64,000 nucleotides of DNA from Leeuwenhoekiella palythoae (GTDB lineage Bacteria > Bacteroidota > Bacteroidia > Flavobacteriales > Flavobacteriaceae), in assembly GCF_900130045.1 (NCBI RefSeq), contig NZ_FQXT01000003.1, positions 434,001 through 498,000 of the forward strand, in the 5' to 3' direction. Shown here piece after piece: positions 9,491-18,268 of this stretch. Under the pieces are notes generated by a model. That model searched no databases and was not told the origin of the DNA. It saw only the letters and a list, made by a program, of their open reading frames with translations. The number at the start of each line of letters is the position of its first letter. The first letter of the stretch is position 1. Made by a program: the position numbers and the translations under genes.

Positions 9491-9517
9491 AACTCCTTAG
9501 AAATAAGGAGTTTTTTT
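9491..9517 (+). terminator. Intrinsic terminator after acyl-CoA ligase
   Basis: A 9-bp stem (AACTCCTTA / TAAGGAGTT) with a GAAA loop is followed by a run of T, seven bases after the stop codon. Confidence 0.85.
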
Positions 9518-9577
9518 ATGAATATACCCATCAATCATCTTGTGAGATAATAATCTTATAAAATTTCCTTAATTTAT

Positions 9578-9589
9578 TATGCGTGCATA
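9578..9589. promoter_or_regulatory. Putative MarR operator TATGC-GT-GCATA
   Basis: A perfect 5-bp inverted repeat with a two-base centre lies 29 bases before the marR-family start, where it would overlap the promoter. MarR regulators usually bind short palindromes of this kind in their own promoters, so autoregulation of the beta-oxidation operon is likely but inferred. Confidence 0.5.
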
Positions 9590-9618
9590 GTATTATTTTT
9601 TTAACTTTACGAAAACGT

Positions 9619-10083
9619 ATGAGTAAAAAAGATATCACAATAGATCACGCCCTTAGAGCGACCTGGCAAGCCGTCATTAAAATGTATAATGAGCAAGCTG
9701 CAAAGTTAGACAGTACGATGGCTACAGGTTTTGCTTTATTGAGTATAGACCCTGAGGAAGGAACGCCTTCTACAGCTTTGGGACCTAGGATGGGAATGGA
9801 AGCGACCAGTCTCTCTAGAACCCTAAAATCAATGGAAGAACGCGGACTTATAGAACGTAAACCCAATCCGGCTGATGGTCGGGGCGTATTGATTTTCCTG
9901 ACTGAATTTGGAAAGGAAAACAGAGACTTTAGTAAAGACCGTGTATTGAAATTTAACGAGGCGGTTCGCGCTAACATTGATGCAGAAAAAGTAGATCACT
10001 TTTTTGAAGTGATTCACGTCATCAATGATTTAATACAGAATAAAAAAATTTATAACACTTCTGAAACTACTATAAAACAATGA
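9619..10083 (+). CDS. MarR-family transcriptional regulator of the beta-oxidation operon
   Basis: A 154-residue winged-helix regulator. I chose the ATG at 9619 (MSKKDITIDHALRATW): the frame is open further upstream, but an earlier start at 9583 would overlap the palindrome and add residues without family likeness. The recognition region reads GMEATSLSRTLKSMEERGLIERK (about residues 66-88) and the wing reads PADGRGVLIFLT. MarR proteins bind DNA as dimers and are released by small ligands; here an acyl-CoA or fatty acid is plausible. The stop overlaps the start of the next gene (ATGA at 10080-10083), which shows translational coupling with the pathway it probably controls. Confidence 0.9.
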   Translation: MSKKDITIDHALRATWQAVIKMYNEQAAKLDSTMATGFALLSIDPEEGTPSTALGPRMGMEATSLSRTLKSMEERGLIERKPNPADGRGVLIFLTEFGKENRDFSKDRVLKFNEAVRANIDAEKVDHFFEVIHVINDLIQNKKIYNTSETTIKQ

Positions 10084-12488
10084 GTAAAAGACGTATAAAT
10101 AAAGTTGCAGTAATTGGCTCTGGTATTATGGGAAGCGGCATCGCTTGCCATTTTGCAAACATAGGAGTTGAAGTGCTGTTACTCGATATAGTTCCTCGCG
10201 AACTTAACGACAAAGAGAAAGCAAAAGGCTTAACGCTTGAAGATAAAGCGGTACGCAACAGACTGGTAAATGACCACCTTCAAAATGCGTTAAAATCTAA
10301 GCCCTCTCCTATTTACCACAAAGATTTTGCAAATCGCATCACTACTGGTAATATGGAAGATGATATCGCTAAAGTAAAAGACTACGACTGGATCATCGAG
10401 GTGGTGATCGAGCGTTTAGATATCAAAAAGCAAGTTTTTGAAAAACTCGATAAGCACCGTACTCCGGGCACACTGATCACTTCAAATACTTCAGGAATCC
10501 CGATCAAGTTTATGAGTGAAGGTCGAAGCGATGATTTCCAGAAGCATTTCTGCGGAACACATTTCTTCAATCCGGCGCGCTACTTAGATCTTTTTGAGAT
10601 CATTCCGGGACCAAAAACTGACAAAGAAGTTTTAGAATTCCTGAATGCCTACGGCGAAAAATTCCTTGGAAAAACTTCAGTTGTAGCAAAAGATACTCCG
10701 GCTTTTATCGGTAACCGCGTAGGTACCTATAGTATAATGAGTCTTTTTCACACCGTGGAAGAACTTGGGATGACGGTTGAAGAAGTTGATAAATTAACAG
10801 GCCCGGTAATTGGTCGTCCAAAATCGGCTACCTTCCGTACCGTTGATGTTGTAGGACTTGACACCTTAGTTCACGTGGCGAATGGTATTCGTGAAAACGT
10901 AGAAAACGATGAGCGTGCTGAGTTGTTTTCGCTACCTAACTATATCAACACGATGCACGAGAATAAATGGTTGGGAAGCAAAACCGGACAAGGATTTTAT
11001 AAGAAAATTAAAAAGGAGGACGGCTCTAGCGAGATTCTAACGCTAGACTTGAATTCTATGGAATACAGAGCCAATAAACGCGCCTCTTTCAGTACGCTTG
11101 AGATGACCAAGTCTATTGATAACGTGGCAGATCGTTTTCCGGTTTTGATTAAAGGAAAAGATAAAGCCGGAGAATTCTTCCGTAAAAATTTCGCCGGATT
11201 ATTCGCTTACGTGCAGAATAGAATTCCTGAGATCACAGATGAACTATACAAAATTGATGACGCGATGCGTGCCGGTTATGGCTGGGAACACGGTCCGTTT
11301 CAAATATGGGATGCCGTAGGTTTAGAGAAAGGAATCGAATTGATGAAAGCCGAAGGTTATGAAGTAGCCGATTGGGTTGCTGCAATGCTTTCTTCCGGAA
11401 AAGATTCCTTCTATACCGTTAAAGAAGGAAACACCTTCTACTACGATATTCCGAAGAAAGAATATTTGAAAAAACCGGGTCAGGATGGCTTTATTATTCT
11501 CGATAACATCCGTCAATCTAAAGAGGTATTTAAAAACAGCGGCGTTGTTGTTGAAGACCTCGGCGATGGAATTCTAAATGTGGAATTCCGTTCTAAAATG
11601 AATTCTATCGGTGGTGATGTGCTATCAGGTTTAAATAAAGCTATCGATTTAGCAGAAAAAGATTTCGCCGGACTCGTTGTTGCCAATCAAGGGAAGAACT
11701 TCTCTGTGGGTGCCAATATCGGGATGATCTTTATGATGGCCGTTGAGCAAGAATATGATGAGCTGAATGCTGCCGTTAAATACTTCCAAGATACCTGTAT
11801 GCGCTTGCGCTACTCTTCTATTCCTACTGTTGTTGCTCCACAAGCTATGACTTTAGGAGGTGGTTGCGAGATGACTTTGCACGCAGACCGCGTAGTGGCC
11901 GCTGCTGAGAGTTATATCGGTTTGGTAGAATTTGGTGTTGGGGTAATTCCCGGCGGTGGTGGTTCTAAAGAAATGACTCTTAGAGCTTCTGAAACTTATA
12001 AAAAAGACGACGTCGAGTTAAACCGACTACGCGAATATTTCCTAACAATTGGTATGGCAAAAGTTTCGACTTCTGCCTATGAAGCTTACGACTTAGGGAT
12101 TTTAAAACCGGGTAAAGATATTGTCGTGGTCAATAAAGATCGCCAGATCGCTGCAGCTAAAGAAGTAGCGAAGTTTATGGCAGATCAAGGCTACACCAAA
12201 CCTATTGAACGTAGCGATATTAAAGTCTTAGGTAAACAAGCTTTGGGTGCTTTTTTAGTAGGAACCGATCAAATGAACGCAGGGAAATACATCAGTGATC
12301 ACGATAAGAAAATCGCTAATAAACTAGCTTATGTAATGGCCGGCGGTGATTTATCGGAGGCTTCTTATGTAAGTGAGCGTTACTTGTTAGATCTTGAACG
12401 CGAAGCCTTCTTAAGTCTTTGCGGAGAGCGTAAAACCTTAGAGCGCTTAGAGCATATGATCAAGAAAGGGAAACCGCTAAGAAATTAA
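10080..12488 (+). CDS. 3-hydroxyacyl-CoA dehydrogenase / enoyl-CoA hydratase (bifunctional)
   Basis: This 802-residue enzyme carries two steps of beta-oxidation: hydration of enoyl-CoA and NAD-dependent oxidation of 3-hydroxyacyl-CoA. The N-terminal Rossmann fold shows GSGIMGSGIACHFAN (residues 12-26), followed by HFFNPARYLDLFEIIPG and the C-terminal dehydrogenase domain (TPAFIGNRVG). The crotonase domain is at the C-terminal end (about 500-700; GKNFSVGANIGMI, MTLGGGCEMTLHADRV, EFGVGVIPGGGGSKEM). The order is therefore reversed compared with E. coli FadB/FadJ, where the hydratase comes first; this layout is common in Bacteroidetes and in some Firmicutes and Proteobacteria. It forms the pathway with the thiolase and acyl-CoA dehydrogenase downstream. 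Confidence 0.93.
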   Translation: MSKRRINKVAVIGSGIMGSGIACHFANIGVEVLLLDIVPRELNDKEKAKGLTLEDKAVRNRLVNDHLQNALKSKPSPIYHKDFANRITTGNMEDDIAKVKDYDWIIEVVIERLDIKKQVFEKLDKHRTPGTLITSNTSGIPIKFMSEGRSDDFQKHFCGTHFFNPARYLDLFEIIPGPKTDKEVLEFLNAYGEKFLGKTSVVAKDTPAFIGNRVGTYSIMSLFHTVEELGMTVEEVDKLTGPVIGRPKSATFRTVDVVGLDTLVHVANGIRENVENDERAELFSLPNYINTMHENKWLGSKTGQGFYKKIKKEDGSSEILTLDLNSMEYRANKRASFSTLEMTKSIDNVADRFPVLIKGKDKAGEFFRKNFAGLFAYVQNRIPEITDELYKIDDAMRAGYGWEHGPFQIWDAVGLEKGIELMKAEGYEVADWVAAMLSSGKDSFYTVKEGNTFYYDIPKKEYLKKPGQDGFIILDNIRQSKEVFKNSGVVVEDLGDGILNVEFRSKMNSIGGDVLSGLNKAIDLAEKDFAGLVVANQGKNFSVGANIGMIFMMAVEQEYDELNAAVKYFQDTCMRLRYSSIPTVVAPQAMTLGGGCEMTLHADRVVAAAESYIGLVEFGVGVIPGGGGSKEMTLRASETYKKDDVELNRLREYFLTIGMAKVSTSAYEAYDLGILKPGKDIVVVNKDRQIAAAKEVAKFMADQGYTKPIERSDIKVLGKQALGAFLVGTDQMNAGKYISDHDKKIANKLAYVMAGGDLSEASYVSERYLLDLEREAFLSLCGERKTLERLEHMIKKGKPLRN

Positions 12489-12490
12489 AG

Positions 12491-12573
12491 TAGAAATTAG
12501 AAAAAAGATAATAGATCAGAGACGATTAAGAGATTACAAAATCTATCCTCTTATATCTTTTCTCTTTTCTCTC
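12491..12573. repeat. Purine/pyrimidine inverted repeat without a gene (empty relative of the IVS-type element)
   Basis: The 100-base gap before the thiolase starts with a purine-rich arm (12491-12534, beginning TAGAAATTAGAA) and ends with a pyrimidine-rich arm (12541-12572, TCTTTTCTCTTTTCTCT). The arms are imperfect inverted repeats. The left arm resembles the left flank of the four-helix-bundle gene one gene downstream (TAGAAATCTTAGAA), and the right arm resembles its right flank. Confidence 0.5.
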
Positions 12574-12588
12574 AAAAAAATCTAAAAA

Positions 12589-13779
12589 ATGAAAACAGCA
12601 TATATCGTAAAAGCATACAGAACAGCCGTAGGGAAAGCACCGCGTGGTTTGTTCCGTTTTAAAAGACCAGACGAACTCGCCGCAGAAACCATCGATTACA
12701 TGATGAAGGAGCTTCCTGACTTTGACAAGAAGCGCATTGATGATGTGATGGTGGGTAATGCGATGCCTGAGGCAGAGCAAGGCCTTAACGTTGGTCGGTT
12801 GATCTCTTTGATGGGATTAAAGATCGAAGACGTTCCAGGAGTAACGGTGAACCGTTATTGCGCTTCAGGAATTGAAACCATCGCGATGGCTTCGGCTAAA
12901 ATTCAGGCAGGAATGGCAGATTGTATCATCGCCGGGGGTGCCGAAAGTATGAGTTACATCCCTATGGGTGGTTACAAACCGGTTCCTGATTATAAAGTGG
13001 CAAAAGCCGGAAACGAAGATTATTATTGGGGAATGGGACTTACTGCAGAAGCGGTAGCCAATCAGTTTAATGTTTCTCGGGAAGATCAGGATGAGTTCGC
13101 TTACAACTCACATCAGAAAGCCTTAAAAGCGCAGGAAGAAGATCGTTTTAAAGAGCAAATCGTTCCGATTGATGTGGAGCACACATTTGTAAACGGTGCC
13201 GGAAAGAAAGAAACTAAAACCTATACGGTAAGTAAAGATGAAGGTCCACGTGCAGATACCAAGCTTGAGATTCTGGCAAAATTGCGCCCTGTTTTCGCCG
13301 AAGGCGGAAGCGTAACCGCAGGAAACTCTTCACAAATGAGTGACGGTGCAGCATTTGTACTAGTGATGAGCGAAGAAATGGTTAAAGAACTGAATCTAGA
13401 ACCAATAGCGCGTCTGGTGAATTTCGCAGCCGTTGGTGTAGAACCACGCATTATGGGAATTGGTCCCGTAAAAGCAATTCCGAAGGCTTTAAAACAAGCC
13501 GGATTGCAGCAGAAAGATATCGACCTTATCGAATTGAATGAAGCTTTCGCTTCGCAATCCTTAGCCGTAATCAGAGAGTTAGATCTTAATCCAGATATCG
13601 TAAACGTAAACGGTGGTGCCATCGCTTTAGGTCACCCGCTAGGTTGCACGGGAGCTAAACTTTCCGTTCAGCTTTTTGATGAAATGCGCAAACGTGAAAT
13701 GAAGAGTAAATACGGCGTTGTCACAATGTGCGTAGGTACCGGTCAGGGTGCAGCCGGGGTTTATGAGTTCCTTAATTAG
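12589..13779 (+). CDS. Acetyl-CoA C-acyltransferase (3-ketoacyl-CoA thiolase)
   Basis: A 396-residue thiolase that cleaves 3-ketoacyl-CoA to acetyl-CoA and a shortened acyl-CoA, the last step of beta-oxidation. All catalytic residues are visible: nucleophile C91 in NRYCASG, H349 in GHPLGCTGA and the acid/base C381 in MCVGTGQGAAG, with NEAFASQSLAVIREL before the histidine. The length is normal for the family. It lies between the hydratase/dehydrogenase and, after the inserted four-helix-bundle gene, the acyl-CoA dehydrogenase. The 100-base leader in front of it contains an inverted repeat instead of a normal short operon spacer. Confidence 0.95.
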   Translation: MKTAYIVKAYRTAVGKAPRGLFRFKRPDELAAETIDYMMKELPDFDKKRIDDVMVGNAMPEAEQGLNVGRLISLMGLKIEDVPGVTVNRYCASGIETIAMASAKIQAGMADCIIAGGAESMSYIPMGGYKPVPDYKVAKAGNEDYYWGMGLTAEAVANQFNVSREDQDEFAYNSHQKALKAQEEDRFKEQIVPIDVEHTFVNGAGKKETKTYTVSKDEGPRADTKLEILAKLRPVFAEGGSVTAGNSSQMSDGAAFVLVMSEEMVKELNLEPIARLVNFAAVGVEPRIMGIGPVKAIPKALKQAGLQQKDIDLIELNEAFASQSLAVIRELDLNPDIVNVNGGAIALGHPLGCTGAKLSVQLFDEMRKREMKSKYGVVTMCVGTGQGAAGVYEFLN

Positions 13780-13785
13780 AAATCT

Positions 13786-14215
13786 TAGAATAGAGAGCAA
13801 AGAACAGAGATAAAAGAGTTTTAATTATGAGCAAAAGAAGGCATAATTATAAAAACTTAAAAATTTGGTCTTTAGGATTGGAAATAGCTTGTGATATTTC
13901 TGATGTAATTGAATCTTTTCCTAAAGATGAAAGATTTGATCTCGCTTCACAAATGAGTAGAGCTAGTACATCAATCCCAAGCAATATTTCAGAAGGTTCA
14001 TCTAGAACAGATAAAGCTTTCAGCACTTTTATTGATTATGCTCTGGGATCTTCATTTGAATTGGGTACTCAATTACTGATAGCTAGACATAAAAATTATA
14101 TAGACGATAAAAAAATAGTTGAATTAGAAACCAAAATACAGGAATGGCAAAAAATGACAATGGGATTTCAAAACGGCTTGTAACCGATGATCTCTTCTCT
14201 TTTTTCTCTATTCTA
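13786..14215 (+). mobile_element. IVS-type element: four-helix-bundle ORF between 26-base inverted repeats
   Basis: The outer 26 bases (13786-13811 and 14190-14215) are inverted repeats identical at 22 of 26 positions without gaps; the outermost 11 bases (TAGAATAGAGA) match perfectly. They enclose a single small gene. The two flanks sit exactly between the thiolase stop and the acyl-CoA dehydrogenase start, interrupting an otherwise tight operon. The layout is that of a small mobile or formerly mobile cassette. No transposase is present, so movement would need help in trans. Confidence 0.5.
13827..14183 (+). CDS. Four-helix-bundle protein (S23/23S rRNA IVS-type family)
   Basis: This 118-residue protein belongs to the family first seen as an ORF inside intervening sequences of 23S rRNA genes. 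Typical features are YKNLKIWSLGLEIACDISDVIESFPKDE near the start, LASQMSRASTSIPSNISEGSSR in the middle (residues 38-60) and a final helix before the end. These proteins fold into a four-helix bundle and form pentamers; their job is not established, with nucleic-acid binding often suggested. Here the gene is not in an rRNA but inside the beta-oxidation operon, between inverted repeats, and its AT content is higher than that of its neighbours. This fits an inserted element, not a fatty-acid enzyme. Confidence 0.85.
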   Translation: MSKRRHNYKNLKIWSLGLEIACDISDVIESFPKDERFDLASQMSRASTSIPSNISEGSSRTDKAFSTFIDYALGSSFELGTQLLIARHKNYIDDKKIVELETKIQEWQKMTMGFQNGL

Positions 14216-14235
14216 TTTTCTTAAAATACATTACA

Positions 14236-16044
14236 ATGGCAGAAACAGCAGATAAAAAAGAAATTCTACGTGGCGGGCAATTCTTAGTTAAAGAAACCGC
14301 TTGTGAAGATGTTTTTACTCCCGAAGATTTTAACGAGGAGCAAAAAATGATGAAGGAAACGGTTAAAGAATTTGTTGACCGTGAGATTGTTCCTAACAAA
14401 GAACGTTTTGAACATAAAGACTATGCGCTTACCGAAGAAGTAATGCGTAAAGCCGGTGAACTTGGTCTTCTTGGTATCGCTGTTCCTGAGGAGTACGATG
14501 GTCTGGGGATGGGCTTTGTTTCAACGATGCTTGTTTGCGATTATATTTCGGGAGCTACGGGTTCTATCGCGACAGCCTTTGGTGCGCACACCGGGATTGG
14601 TACAATGCCAATCACCCTTTATGGTACCGAAGAGCAAAAGAAAAAGTACGTTCCCAAATTGGCTACCGGCGAGTGGTTTGGCGCCTATTGTTTAACAGAA
14701 CCGGGAGCAGGTTCTGACGCCAACAGTGGTAAAACAAAAGCTGAACTTTCACCAGACGGAAAAAGCTACAAAATCAACGGTCAGAAGATGTGGATTTCCA
14801 ATGCCGGTTTTTGTAACCTGTTTATTGTTTTCGCTCGTATTGAAGATGATAAAAACATCACCGGTTTCATTGTAGAAAATGATCCATCAAACGGAATTTC
14901 ACTTGGTGAAGAAGAAAAGAAGTTAGGTATTCACTCCTCTTCTACCCGTCAGGTATTTTTCAATGATACCGTGGTTCCTGTAGAAAATATGCTTGCCGGT
15001 CGTGGCGAAGGTTTCAAGATCGCGATGAATGCACTTAACGTAGGTCGTATCAAACTTGCTGCTGCCTGTCTCGATGCGCAACGTCGTATCATTGATATGG
15101 GCGTAAAATATGCAAATGAGCGCGTTCAGTTTAAAACACCGATTGCCAAATTTGGTGCGATCAAGTATAAGTTGGCTGAAATGGCTACGAATGCATATGT
15201 ATGCGAAAGTGCTTCCTACCGCGCAGCTAAAAATATTGAAGATCGAATCGCAATCAGAATGGCCGATGGTAACAGCCATCAGGAAGCCGAATTGAAAGGT
15301 GTTGAAGAGTATGCGATCGAGTGTTCTATTCTTAAAGTTGCCGCTTCAGAAGATATGCAGAATTGTGCCGATGAAGGTATCCAAATTTATGGTGGTATGG
15401 GCTTCAGTGCCGATGCGCCGATGGAAGCTGCCTGGAGAGATGCTCGTATTTCGCGTATTTACGAAGGTACCAACGAGATCAACCGTATGCTGGCAGTAGG
15501 AATGCTTGTGAAAAAAGCGATGAAAGGTCACGTAGATCTATTGAACCCTGCGATGGCAGTTGCCGATGAATTAACTGGAATCCCTTCTTTTGATACCCCA
15601 GATTATTCTGAAGTCCTTTCTGAAGAAAAAGCGATGATTGCTAAACTGAAAAAAGTATTCTTGATGGTTGCAGGAAGTGCAATCCAAAAATATGGGCCAG
15701 CACTAGAAGAGCACCAGCAATTATTGATGGCAGCTTCAGATATCTTGATTGAGATCTATATGGCAGAAAGTGCCATTTTACGTACAGAAAAGAACGTAAA
15801 ACGCTTTGGCGAAGACGCTCAGAAAGAGCAAATCGCAATGGCGCAATTGTACCTGTATCACGCTGTAGATACCATTAACCAAAAAGCAAAAGAAGGCATT
15901 GTGTCTTTTGCTGAAGGTGATGAGCAGCGTATGATGCTTATGGGTCTTAAGCGTTTCACCAAATATCAAAATCAGCCTAATGTAGTTGCTTTACGCAATA
16001 TCATCGCTGAAAAAGTAACGGAAGAAAACACCTATCCGTTCTAA
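14236..16044 (+). CDS. Acyl-CoA dehydrogenase (long form, FAD-dependent)
   Basis: A 602-residue flavoenzyme for the first step of beta-oxidation, oxidising acyl-CoA to trans-2-enoyl-CoA. The N-terminal and middle domains show LLGIAVPEEYDGLGMGF and AYCLTEPGAGSDANSGKT, and the C-terminal helical domain shows QIYGGMGFSADAPMEAAWRD and the catalytic glutamate E410 in RIYEGTNEINRM. It is longer than the usual 380-residue enzyme because of an added C-terminal helical region (about 430-602), as in very-long-chain dehydrogenases. It is the last gene of the MarR-led operon and is closed by a terminator at 16081-16112. Confidence 0.94.
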   Translation: MAETADKKEILRGGQFLVKETACEDVFTPEDFNEEQKMMKETVKEFVDREIVPNKERFEHKDYALTEEVMRKAGELGLLGIAVPEEYDGLGMGFVSTMLVCDYISGATGSIATAFGAHTGIGTMPITLYGTEEQKKKYVPKLATGEWFGAYCLTEPGAGSDANSGKTKAELSPDGKSYKINGQKMWISNAGFCNLFIVFARIEDDKNITGFIVENDPSNGISLGEEEKKLGIHSSSTRQVFFNDTVVPVENMLAGRGEGFKIAMNALNVGRIKLAAACLDAQRRIIDMGVKYANERVQFKTPIAKFGAIKYKLAEMATNAYVCESASYRAAKNIEDRIAIRMADGNSHQEAELKGVEEYAIECSILKVAASEDMQNCADEGIQIYGGMGFSADAPMEAAWRDARISRIYEGTNEINRMLAVGMLVKKAMKGHVDLLNPAMAVADELTGIPSFDTPDYSEVLSEEKAMIAKLKKVFLMVAGSAIQKYGPALEEHQQLLMAASDILIEIYMAESAILRTEKNVKRFGEDAQKEQIAMAQLYLYHAVDTINQKAKEGIVSFAEGDEQRMMLMGLKRFTKYQNQPNVVALRNIIAEKVTEENTYPF

Positions 16045-16080
16045 GGTTTTGCCCTAATTATTACATTTTGATTTGAATTC

Positions 16081-16112
16081 AACCCCGAAGCTTTGCTTTG
16101 GGGTTTGTTTTT
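16081..16112 (+). terminator. Intrinsic terminator of the beta-oxidation operon
   Basis: AACCCCGAAG pairs with CTTTGGGGTT (one G-T pair) across a five-base loop at 16091-16095, and a T-rich tract follows. Confidence 0.75.
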
Positions 16113-16163
16113 TAAAGAGTAATGAGAATGGAATAAACTAAGATTGGCTCAAATCTTGATTAC

Positions 16164-16196
16164 TTTGGTTGTGATGTAAGAAACATTGTATCTTTA
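16164..16196 (+). promoter_or_regulatory. Putative Bacteroidetes-type promoter (TTTG-N21-TATCTTTA)
   Basis: TTTG at 16164-16167 and TATCTTTA at 16189-16196 are 21 bases apart. This fits the flavobacterial -33/-7 consensus (TTTG or TTG, then TAnnTTTG) except for the last base. Transcription would begin a few bases before the ATG at 16214. Confidence 0.4.
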
Positions 16197-16213
16197 AAAC
16201 TTCAACTTAGTTT

Positions 16214-17095
16214 ATGCAAAAAATAGGATTTATACTGCTTGCGTTTGTGATGAGCTTTTCACTTCAAGCGCAGGAAAACACAGAGGTTTTTCTTTTTGAG
16301 ATCAAAACAACACCAACCACTATTGAAATAGTAAATGGTAAAAACATTTCTCAAAATGCAGGGTATGACAATCAGCCTTCATTTTATGATGAGAGCACGT
16401 TGCTCTACAGCCGCACTCAGGATAGCCTTACTACAATTGGGGTTTATGATATAAGTACTTCTAAAACTTCAGTTTTCACTAACGAACCGAATAGCGGTTT
16501 TTTCTCTGCGCAACGCATTCCAAATACTGAAACGATCGTTGCGGTACGTCAAGATCCAGAAGGCCGTCAGCGCTTGGCGCAGTATGATTTTCAAACCAAA
16601 GCTTTCAAAAAGCTTTTAGATAGCAGTCAAGTTGGTTATTTTTCCTTTTACGATCAGCAAACCTTTATTGCTTCGGTTTTACAGCCAAATCAAATGGATC
16701 TCTTCCTTATAAATATAGAAAAAGGAACTTCAGAAAGCATCATCACCAATTCCGGAAGGTCAGTACAAAAAATACCAAATAGCAACTCGATGAGTTATAC
16801 GGTGGAAAATGAAACCAAAAATATGGATCTCTATACACTCGACTTTTCGGGTGACGAACCTACAAGCTATTTCGTATGCGAGATGCCCATTGGTCGGCAA
16901 GATTATACGTGGCTCGATGAAAACCGGATTCTTGTAGGTAGCGGTGATAGTCTTTTTGTCTATGATCTATTTGGCGAACCGGCGTGGACGTTTGCCGCGA
17001 GTTTAAACAGCTACGGAATTAAAAATATCACCAGAATGACTGTCAGTCCCGACGGAAAATACCTCGCAGTAGCGGCAGAACCTGTAGAAAACTAA
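16214..17095 (+). CDS. Secreted PD40/TolB-like beta-propeller protein
   Basis: A 293-residue exported protein with a signal peptide (MQKIGFILLAFVMSFSLQAQ). The rest consists of repeated strands of the PD40/WD40-like kind (NQPSFYDESTLLYSRTQ, TIGVYDISTSKTS, MTVSPDGKYLAVAAE), as in TolB-type propellers and the blades next to many Bacteroidetes periplasmic proteins. No catalytic motif is seen, so binding is more likely than catalysis. It is the first gene of a tight plus-strand cluster, and its stop is nine bases before the GTG start of the MFS gene. The ligand and role are unknown. Confidence 0.75.
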   Translation: MQKIGFILLAFVMSFSLQAQENTEVFLFEIKTTPTTIEIVNGKNISQNAGYDNQPSFYDESTLLYSRTQDSLTTIGVYDISTSKTSVFTNEPNSGFFSAQRIPNTETIVAVRQDPEGRQRLAQYDFQTKAFKKLLDSSQVGYFSFYDQQTFIASVLQPNQMDLFLINIEKGTSESIITNSGRSVQKIPNSNSMSYTVENETKNMDLYTLDFSGDEPTSYFVCEMPIGRQDYTWLDENRILVGSGDSLFVYDLFGEPAWTFAASLNSYGIKNITRMTVSPDGKYLAVAAEPVEN

Positions 17096-17104
17096 ACCCA
17101 ATAG

Positions 17105-18268
17105 GTGCCTAAGCAAACTAAAATCATAATTCTCATTGTTCTCGCTCAGTTTCTGGGAACATCGTTGTGGTTTGTAGGCAATATCGTGGTTCCGCAACTT
17201 CCTGTCGCCCGTTTGGGAAATCCCGATCTTTTAGGAGATTTGCTTGCCGCAGTACAGCTTGGTTTCATTCTGGGAACGCTTGTTTTTGCAGTGCTCGCGA
17301 TTGCAGACCGCTTCTCGCCGTCTAAAGTTTTTGCCGTAAGTGCCATTTTGGGAGCAGTCGCAAACCTAGCTTTACTCTTACCTCAGGCCGAAAGTGGCAC
17401 TTTATTAATCTCACGATTGAGCACCGGTTTTTTCCTAGCCGGAATTTACCCCGTTGGAATGAAGATCGCAGCCGATTATTTTGAAAAAGGTTTAGGAAAA
17501 GTTTTGGGGTTTTTGGTTGGCGCTTTGGTCCTAGGTACAGCAATCCCCCACGCTTTGAACAGTTTTGAAGTTTCGGTAGATTATAAGATTATCACATTGG
17601 TAACTTCAGGTTTAGCTGCTGTTGGCGGACTATTAATCGGTGTTTTCGTTGCTGATGGTCCGTATCGAAAAGCGCAGCAAAAACTCTCGATAAAAGCGAT
17701 TCCTTTTATTTTTCAGACTAAAAAATTCAGAAGAGCAGCTTTTGGTTATTGGGGACATATGTGGGAATTGTACGCCTTTTGGGGATTTCTACCTGTTTTT
17801 ATCAACTATTATCAAGCAGAACATCAAGTCTATCTCAACACTTCGCTTTGGTCCTTTTTTGCTATTGCAATCGGTGCAATTTCTTGTGCGTTTGGCGGAG
17901 TTTTGACGCAGAAAATAAGCAGTAAAAAAGTTGCCTATTACGCACTCGTAATCTCAGGAATGTGCTGTTTGGTTTCTGCTTTTAGTATTGAATTCCCACC
18001 GGTGATTTTTGGTTTCTTTCTATTAATCTGGGGCGCTGCCGTAGTCGCAGACAGTCCGCAGTTTTCAACATTGGTCGCACAAAATGCTCCACCCGAATAC
18101 CGTGGGACCGCACTGACGCTCGTTAATTGCATAGGATTTGCGATTACTGTCGTTAGTATTCAACTGCTGAATTATTGGGTTATTCATTTTGATATTGATT
18201 ATCTTTTTTTGGTTTTAAGTCTGGGGCCTATCTTTGGAATTTTGAGTTTGTACCGGTCTAAACTATGA
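17105..18268 (+). CDS. MFS transporter (GTG start)
   Basis: A 387-residue inner-membrane major-facilitator protein with about twelve hydrophobic segments, starting directly with a transmembrane helix (KIIILIVLAQFLGTSLWFVGN). The start is GTG at 17105, nine bases after the previous stop; no better ATG is close. The style resembles the CynX/NimT-like branch of small-solute exporters and importers, but the substrate cannot be read from the sequence. The stop overlaps the start of the next gene (ATGA at 18265-18268), so it is coupled to the CBM9-like lipoprotein, which may handle the same compound in the periplasm. Confidence 0.85.
   Translation: MPKQTKIIILIVLAQFLGTSLWFVGNIVVPQLPVARLGNPDLLGDLLAAVQLGFILGTLVFAVLAIADRFSPSKVFAVSAILGAVANLALLLPQAESGTLLISRLSTGFFLAGIYPVGMKIAADYFEKGLGKVLGFLVGALVLGTAIPHALNSFEVSVDYKIITLVTSGLAAVGGLLIGVFVADGPYRKAQQKLSIKAIPFIFQTKKFRRAAFGYWGHMWELYAFWGFLPVFINYYQAEHQVYLNTSLWSFFAIAIGAISCAFGGVLTQKISSKKVAYYALVISGMCCLVSAFSIEFPPVIFGFFLLIWGAAVVADSPQFSTLVAQNAPPEYRGTALTLVNCIGFAITVVSIQLLNYWVIHFDIDYLFLVLSLGPIFGILSLYRSKL

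Noticed and set aside
13827-14183. Presence of a 23S rRNA intervening sequence
   Set aside because: No rRNA sequence surrounds the four-helix-bundle gene; both neighbours are protein-coding genes of beta-oxidation.
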